Shown: positions 57,810-64,000 of the stretch, piece after piece
Layout of the letters: the number at the start of each line of letters is the position of its first letter
Numbering within the stretch: position 1 is the stretch's first letter
DNA from: Gnetum montanum
Lineage: Eukaryota; Streptophyta; Gnetopsida; Gnetales; Gnetaceae
Length of the DNA: 64,000 nucleotides
NCBI GenBank assembly: GCA_015680685.1
Contig: MNCI01019113.1
Coordinates: 805,735-869,734 of the forward strand
Direction: 5' to 3'
Notes under the pieces: model-generated
Seen by the model: the letters and a program-made list of their open reading frames with translations, nothing else
What the model was told of the DNA's origin: nothing
Database searches by the model: none
Program-made: the position numbers and the translations under genes

Positions 57810-60640
57810 ATGGCACCTAGACCAAAACACTCGTAGGAAGGACCATCACAACCAAAGAAAAAATGACCCAGAACTAGAAGGGGCTAGGAAGAACAAGCCT
57901 AAGAGTAGGTAGTAGAAACACATGGAATGGAACCTCTTCGTGAGGAGACCAAAGTGGAATCTATTCAACAGATTCCTAAATAAGAGGCTATGACTAAAAA
58001 ATCCCAAAAAGGAGAGGCATCATAACCCATACCAAGACTTGAAGTCACATTGACATAAGCCTGCCTAGACACAATCAAGCCTCGTGATGTCCAATGCTTA
58101 GTTCTCTAAGAACTAAACTTTGGACCATTCTTGGAACATGCTAGAAGTCAAGACACAAATGCAAAGCTCTCCCATGTGGTTGATCATCACTACTATTGGA
58201 AAGTGGTACATGGAAGAGAAATATCTCTTTTAGAATAGTAGAAAGGTAGGAGTCATTGTGAGAATCAAGGACATCTAGGTGTCTTACTTAGCAGAAGCAA
58301 TTGTGCAGGCTCTTGGCCTGCTTGATTTTGACATCCATTTGGTGAAAATCTCAATGCAAGAAAACCCTAAGGTAAAAAAGGAGCAGACCTAGTGATGTTA
58401 TGGGATTGACCGTAAAAATTTTGGCACACTTACATCGATAAAGCATATATACTTCAAGATAGTGACCTACCACCTTAATTCGATGGTGAGGCCCAGCAAG
58501 ATGATAGCCTTCTCCACCCATGCCTATGCTACTCTAAGTGGAAAATTCCTGATTAACCTTCCATAGCTAATCTATCTGGAGATAGATAAGTGTTTCAAAG
58601 AAAATGAACATGGAATAAAAACCCTATCATTTCCATGCTTGATCAAAAAACTCTGCAAAAGGACAAGGATAGTCTGCTACACCAATGGCACACCCAAGCA
58701 TACTTCCATCACCTCTTGGTCTAAAATGATGAAGGATAAAACCCTTTCCATATCAAAAGAAGAGGATTAGTAGCCAGCACCTCCACCACCCACTCAAGAA
58801 ACAACATCAAAAACCTGTGCATCCATTAAATATTTGTGATAAATCTAAGAGCAACTCTTGTGTGAGGGAGAACAACAAGAAGGAACTAGTGGTGGTGATT
58901 CATTTGTATATCATCCTGTAACGAGTCACCTCAACAAAGTGCCTTGGACAATAAGCAAGATGGAGAAATATGGGCCAATATTCTCTACCCAAAGAAGGTA
59001 GTTGTCCTCGAGGTTGAATTCTAGTGCCTGAGAGGTGATGGTGTCCCTCTAGCAACAACAAAAATTTCCAAAAATCTTTGGGAATTTTGCTACCTTTTTG
59101 GTGCACTTGGAAGAGGACAAAGGGGCAACTATAATGGAGATGCAACACCAAAGGTAGGAGACAATAGCAAAAGTGGTTGCTAACAAAATCATTGAAGCTT
59201 TAAATGCACCTACGGTGCCTGTACCATACATTTCTACACTCAGAGATGTGTAGACATCCACAAGAACTATTAGCAAAAGACTGAGTGCAACCTAGCACGA
59301 AGAGTTGTTGGACTAACTAGTGGAAACTAGGTAATCAATTCTGGATATCTTTGATTTTTTAAATAATATCACCATAACCTAGTCGAAGCTACTTGAAGCA
59401 AAGGTAAAGTGCATCATTTTAGAAGGGAAACTTAAAATGGCTCAAGCACAAAACCAATGCTTGGCCACAAAGGTTGTCAAACTAAGAGCCAATCTTGCTA
59501 ATCCCACACTCTTCAACCCTCCACTAAGAAGAGATGAAGCTTTTCAAAAACTTTAGAATAGATTTAAATAGATTGAGGTAGGGATGGTAATGACCATCTT
59601 TGACTAGTCTATGGCTAAGGCTAAGATATATTTAGTTTAGAAGGACTTGGTCCAAATGTGCCTAGAGGATGAGATGCTAATCTTAGACAATCATCACCTA
59701 CAGAATGTTGATGTGCAAAAATAGCAGATGCAAAGCAACTAGCTAGGGTGAACACTAAACTTAGGAGATTGGCAATAGAGAATATAAATCTTTCTATGAA
59801 GGAAGTGTGCACCTTACACCAAAAATCTATGATTGAGATTATCGCCTAGAAGAATGAGGCTCTCAAATTTGAGAGAGTCAAGAATCACTATAAAGATTAG
59901 GTTGGCCTACAAAAATAAATTAATGAAAGACACATCCAAATGGTTAAGGAAAAATTCAATGAGACCCTCCAAAAACTCCAATAAGAAAAAGAAGTGTGGC
60001 AACCTATCATTGATGGGATAGATACCTACAACAAAGTAGAGATCCACATAAAGGAGTTGCAAATAGAAGAGATGACTAAATATATGGAGCTTTCCAATCT
60101 AAGATATGAAAACCTGGCAATGTTGACTATTGGACGACTGCGATCAAAGTTAGAAAAACATGTGTCTAGCTTGTACTTGTTGTACAAGGCAAAGTTCAAG
60201 CATCACAAGGAGGCCAAGCAAAAGCTTGAGACTACAAATGCTAAACTCAAAGTTCTTAGGGCAAGATTCACTGATCAAAGATCAACAGCTGAGAACCTGG
60301 CCAAAAGAATGAATGACTAACAAGAACTACAAAATGCAATCAAGATGTTCAACATCATATGAAAATAGTTTGTTTCCTAGTTTGTCAATGTCAAAGAGTT
60401 GTTCCCAACAATGCCTTGTCCTTGTGATGTGCCCATTCCAGCCCACATTGGTAAAGCTACATGGACCATGCATGATCCTAGGAGTAAAGAGGAGAAGATG
60501 AAAACATTGTTGGATGTTTTCCGCCTTCTACCAAAAGTTGTAGCAATAGCAGGATAGCCATAACAACCTCAACCACTACTTACGCCTAAAGTAGGAGAAG
60601 GTTCCTCATAACCTAAGGAACCTACACTTCATGGGATCAT
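57810..60640 (+). pseudogene. Second ORF of Ath-2 (plant transposon-protein-like plus coiled coil)
   Basis: Collinear with the split ORF of Ath-1. N-terminus basic (MAPRPKHS). Folded region at about 58130-58760 with ALGLLDFDIHLVKIS, HIYFKIVTYHLNSMVRPSK, LSGKFLINLP, LIYLEIDKCFKENEHG and LSFPCLIKKLCKRTRIVCY, in the order seen in plant transposon-protein domains near Athila elements. Pro-rich linker near 58780. Long coiled coil at 59400-60320 (for example KHHKEAKQKLETTNAKLKVL). A C-terminal block (FVNVKELFPTMPCPCDVPIP) is also in Ath-1. About 940 codons with frequent stops; role unknown. Confidence 0.65.
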
Positions 60641-60853
60641 TCTTCATGCCATCAAAGAAATTATGTCTATAATTTTGTCCTGGTGTTTAATTTTCTAGTC
60701 CTGAACATCATAAAATTTTGTAATGATTATATATCTGTACACTTAGACACTTAGTGTTTGTTTGTGTGTGTGTTTGTGTTTGTAGTATGTCTATTATTAG
60801 TCAATAATCCCATACCTTTTCAAATTTGTAATGAACTTGAGGATGAGTTTTCA

Positions 60854-60869
60854 TTTATTTTTTAAGGTA
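60854..60869 (+). other. Decayed polypurine tract of Ath-2
   Basis: CATTTATTTTTTAAGGTA stands where the relatives have TCAGTCATGGGGGTA; the G run is lost. Confidence 0.4.
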
Positions 60870-61730
60870 TGATGAATCATGGATTGGTTTCATCGACTAG
60901 GCCCCATCGATGCATGATTTGATGCATTAACATAGCCCCATTGACATAGTGTCTATTTTTGCCTATAAATACACACTCGCCCACCATGTGTAAGGGATGT
61001 CTTGTCATAGTTGTAGTGAAGCTCTTGCAATTTTATCATTTGAAAGTTAGAATGTTTTTTGAAGTGCCCGTAGTAGGAGTCAAAAGTGTACAAATCTTTA
61101 TTCAAGCACTACTATACCTAAGCATAGCAATGTGTGGCAATAAAGACAAGCTTTTTGATAGACCTTGCAACACGTGGAAATTGATTAATTATTTATTTAT
61201 GCATTTAATTTTTTATGTGATTTTCTTTAATGCTTTAAGTAATTAAATAATTAATTAGACTAAACTAACCTAGATTAAGTAGTAATTAATTAAGCACATA
61301 AGTACGACCACTTTGAGCATACACTTGGCACTTGGTAATCCTAGTAATGCTTAACATTTGGTAACCCAGTAGTGCTAAATGTGTTCAAGATGTGTATGAC
61401 AAATGGGAACATATGCTTATGTTAGGATTAGTTAGGTGTAGTTAGTTAGATTACATTAGCATTTAAATTACTTCATTCTTTTCATCCTTTATTTTAAGCA
61501 TCCAAAATATAAAACATAAAAAATAATAAAAATCATATGCCTCAATTACACTTAACCTTACCTTTGTACATCACAAGTATAATTGGGAAGACAACGAGTG
61601 ACTATTAGGGTAAGTTCACTTCCTAGAGACTAGTGTACCACAAGACATAGAATCCATGGAATTTGACCAAATCGTGCATGAACACTTAGTGATTCATATG
61701 GTTGAGCATAGGGCTATTTGCAACTCAACA
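60870..61730 (+). repeat. 3' LTR of Ath-2
   Basis: TGATGAATCATGG...ACTCAACA, 861 bp, followed by duplication CTAAT. GACTAGGCCCCATCGATGCA words and TATAAATACACAC (~60964) as in the 5' LTR. The last bases (CAACTCAACA for CCCCTCATCA) are decayed. Confidence 0.9.
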
Positions 61731-61735
61731 CTAAT

Positions 61736-61859
61736 GTTTCTTAGTCTAAATATAAAATTTAGGGGTTGGGGGTGTGGATGTGGGGGTGTTCGGAATTGGT
61801 GGAGGATGTCAAACCATAAAATAGAAAATAATAATATTTAAAAAATTCTAAATACATCA
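61736..61859. other. Unassigned G-rich stretch
   Basis: Original right neighbour of Ath-2. A short G-rich run (GGGGTTGGGGGTGTGGATGT) at 61761-61785; nothing else recognised. Confidence 0.4.
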
Positions 61860-61985
61860 AATCAGGGAAATATTAAAACCCAAAACAATTTTAACAATAT
61901 TTACCCCTAAGATATATAGTCTAATTAGAACTTTATAACTCAATATTACCCTCTGGAATTGAACTCATAACTTGGAGAGAGACTC
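61860..61985 (-). repeat. SINE-like copy
   Basis: Reverse strand: AGTTATGAGTTCAATTCC (B-box-like), tail TATTGAGTTATAAAGTTCTA and TTGTTTTGGGTTTTAATATT, matching the copies at 41985-42312. The A-box end is decayed. Confidence 0.5.
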
Positions 61986-62399
61986 TAAAACAATCTCAAT
62001 GGTTTTAGGAATGTCTTTTCAAGTTTTCATTCTTACAACCAACCCTTAAAAACCTCCCCTCTAGGATAGGAAAAGGATCAAGACCTTATCCTTATTTAAA
62101 AGCTTCCTTACAAGTTTTTAATTCTTGCTAAATTATTTCTTGTAAAGAAAAGGAGAAATCTCTCTCTAAAGACAAAATAACACATTAATTAGAAATAATG
62201 AATAAATTGCAACAAAAGTTGAATACTTCCCATCCTTAAGTCTTATAATAATAAGAAATTTATGCTATAGAAAATAAATTAATTGTTCAACTTTTATTGT
62301 AAGCCTTTTTTACTTGAAACTATAGCTAAAAGGAAACATCTTTAAGAATTTGATATTTAACTCCTAAAGAGAGGTCATAGTGATGCTCTTGCTACTAAA
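61986..62399. other. Unassigned sequence
   Basis: No gene or repeat recognised; possibly more of the LINE to the right, but no motif supports it. Confidence 0.3.
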
Positions 62400-62760
62400 A
62401 AGAACTACACACTAAAGCTTCCAAATAGAGAAGAGAGCAAGTAGTCAAAGACACTTCCAAATACAAAAAACGAAAGTAGACAAAGTAGGTTGATCACCAA
62501 AAATGATTTTGTTGATGTTTGATTAAAAGTTGTTACAAATTCTAAATATCCATTTCCAAGCATGTTGTGTAATAGGATACTCAAAAATATATGAGAAAAA
62601 GAGTCTTCACTTTCATAAAGAGGACATTGAGGAGAAACAGTTCTCATATATTTAAGATGAGTGCTAATAGAAAGACCCTAAGGAATAAGATACCATAAAA
62701 ATATGAATTTTTGGAAAGGTAGTAGCTCTCTACATATCTTTCATTTTCCTTATGTAAAAA
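62400..62760 (-). pseudogene. LINE fragment: zinc-finger region behind RT (zf-RVT-like)
   Basis: Minus-strand reading has a stretch FPKIHIFMVSYSLG-like (62690-62740) and then CPLYESEDSFSHIFLSILL (62560-62640). This fits the plant LINE zf-RVT pattern CPLC...E...H.F..C, with two Cys lost, followed by NMLGNGYLEF where A.W.W... is usual. Only the C-terminal part of the LINE ORF2 is present. Call is by motif only. Confidence 0.45.
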
Positions 62761-63179
62761 TGTGATGATAATTACATATTTTAGATCTTACTGAATTTGT
62801 TATGAATAAAATTATTCTTTGTAATAATCTCATATGTAACCTTGGATTTAAAATCATTCTTGGTTTAAATGTAATCTTAGCTCTTCCATAAAAAAGAGAC
62901 ATTTCATTAATTATTCTTAGTGTTACTTCAATTCAAAACTATTGTAGGGTATGTGGATATTTTTGTATTTTGCCTTTAACTTTAAGGTTTTCCATTTGTA
63001 TTTAAAATACATAATCTCAACCTTTTTAGTGACATTTAATCTTGTGTAAATATAAAACTTAGGAAAAACCATGTAAGATTGCTTTGTTCTGACATTCTTT
63101 AGTTAAATCAATTCTACAAAGCTGCAAGGAAGCATTTCTTTTTAAAAAAATGAAAAAACTAGGGATATGAGTCCATATT
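62761..63179. other. Unassigned AT-rich sequence
   Basis: Nothing recognised. It ends at ATATT (63175-63179), the expected left duplication of the following LTR. Confidence 0.4.
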
Positions 63180-64000
63180 TGATAAGTGGCGACGTACCCC
63201 TACACTCAACCATACGAATACAAGCATTTCACGCATGATCCGGTCGAACTTCAAGGACCAAGTGCTTATGCGCCTTAATGAAACACTCAAGGTTAATCAA
63301 TCCTTGTCTTCCCAAACTTACTTGTATTGTCACGGTTGTATGGTTAAGTAAGCTTGAGGTATATGATTTTTATAGCTTTTGTATTTTTATTTTTATTTTT
63401 TGTCTTCTACTAATAAAGGAGAGGGAGAGAGAACTAAGTGGCTAACTTATATTAACTATTCATTAACTAAGTTCTAAATGTTCCTAACACTAGTATTCAT
63501 TCCCACTTGCCATACACATCTTGAACCAGTGTAACGCTGCCAAGATTACCAAATGCTAATCGTTACTAGGTTACCAAGTGCTACATGCATGCTCGAAGTG
63601 GTCATACTGAGTGTATTTAACTAAGGGGGTTAAAGGTTGTGAGAGATATGAATTAACTAGGAAGGTGTTAAATAATCATTAATTACTAATTAGCTTAATC
63701 TGTATGCTGCAAGGTTTATCATAAAGTTCATCTTCATTATCGTATACAAAATTGTGCTCAGGTACAAATTGCTTGAATAAAGATCCGTTCACTCTATGAC
63801 TCCTACTGTGGGCACACAGAAATAATTCTAACTCTAGAATGACAAAACTGCAAGAGTCTAGCTAAGGGTCTAAATCTAATTGTCTCGGAACCAAGGGTGC
63901 CGCCTCTTATTTATAGAAGATGAGGCAGGACGTGATATCGTGTGGTGGATGTGATATCGCATGCACGATATCACGTATGAGATATCGCGTACGCAATATC
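63180..64000 (-). repeat. Athila-family LTR running off the window
   Basis: Reverse-strand LTR beginning TGATAAGTGGCGACGTACCC (decayed family end), with GGATCTTTATTCAAGCA, TATA (TATAAATAAG, about 63907-63916) and a GATATC array from 63930 to the window end. Whether it is a solo LTR or the 3' LTR of another minus-strand element lies outside. Confidence 0.85.

Larger units (their letters stand above)
43087..61730 (+). mobile_element. Ath-2: long Athila/Tat-type element, split by nA-2
   Basis: Perfect duplication CTAAT (43082-43086 and 61731-61735). LTRs of 885 and 861 bp. Internal order as in Ath-1: primer site, gag, protease, RT, RNase H, integrase, spacer (interrupted by nA-2 at 50699-57066), predicted intron, second ORF, decayed polypurine tract. 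Without nA-2 it is about 12.3 kb. It lacks the ~0.9 kb promoter-like block found in Ath-1 before the intron. Confidence 0.9.

Overview
The window looks like nuclear DNA from a seed plant with a very large, repeat-filled genome. A gymnosperm-like or other giant plant genome is my guess, but nothing here fixes the species. The base composition is AT-rich, CpG is mostly decayed to TpG/CpA, and the assembly is a draft with runs and single bases of n. I found no intact host gene, tRNA or rRNA gene. Nearly all recognisable content is decayed retroelement sequence in a nested arrangement, and every coding region is broken by stops or frameshifts.

Layout. (1) 2108-7590: a Ty1/Copia-type element (Cop-1, +) with ~1.1 kb LTRs, a Met-tRNA primer site, a long gag and no pol. 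(2) 8498-22308: a Ty3/Gypsy element of the Athila/Tat type (Ath-1, +, duplication AAAGC) with gag, protease, RT, RNase H, integrase and a second long ORF behind integrase. A minus-strand solo LTR (18349-19381) interrupts that second ORF. (3) 23340-25600: a diffuse degenerate repeat field. (4) 27150-27973 plus 34810-34914: the end of a Copia pol gene (Cop-2, +), split by a minus-strand gag-only Athila-type element (nA-1, 27974-34804, perfect duplication AGTAC). (5) 34915-40885: AT-rich, mostly unassigned, with a minus-strand coiled-coil pseudogene. (6) 40886-41960: the start of another Copia element (Cop-3, +). (7) about 41980-42550: a cluster of tRNA-derived SINE-like copies. (8) 43087-61730: a second full Athila-type element (Ath-2, +, duplication CTAAT), itself split by a second minus-strand gag-only element (nA-2, 50699-57066, duplication AAAAC). 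(9) 61731-64000: a SINE copy, a LINE fragment and a minus-strand LTR running off the window.

How it fits together. Two size classes share LTR ends (TGAT...ATCA), an Asp-tRNA-like primer site, gag and the spacer behind integrase. The long class (Ath-1, Ath-2; about 12.3-12.8 kb without insertions) carries enzymes and the second ORF. The short class (nA-1, nA-2; about 6.4-6.8 kb) carries gag (nA-1 also part of the protease) and no RT, RNase H or integrase. This looks like an autonomous/non-autonomous partnership. The most interesting points are an apparent internal promoter and a 5'UTR intron ahead of the second ORF, and arrays of short perfect palindromes in the LTR U3 regions that differ between subtypes while the rest of the LTR stays recognisably related. 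Several n positions coincide with assembly errors visible by comparing copies.
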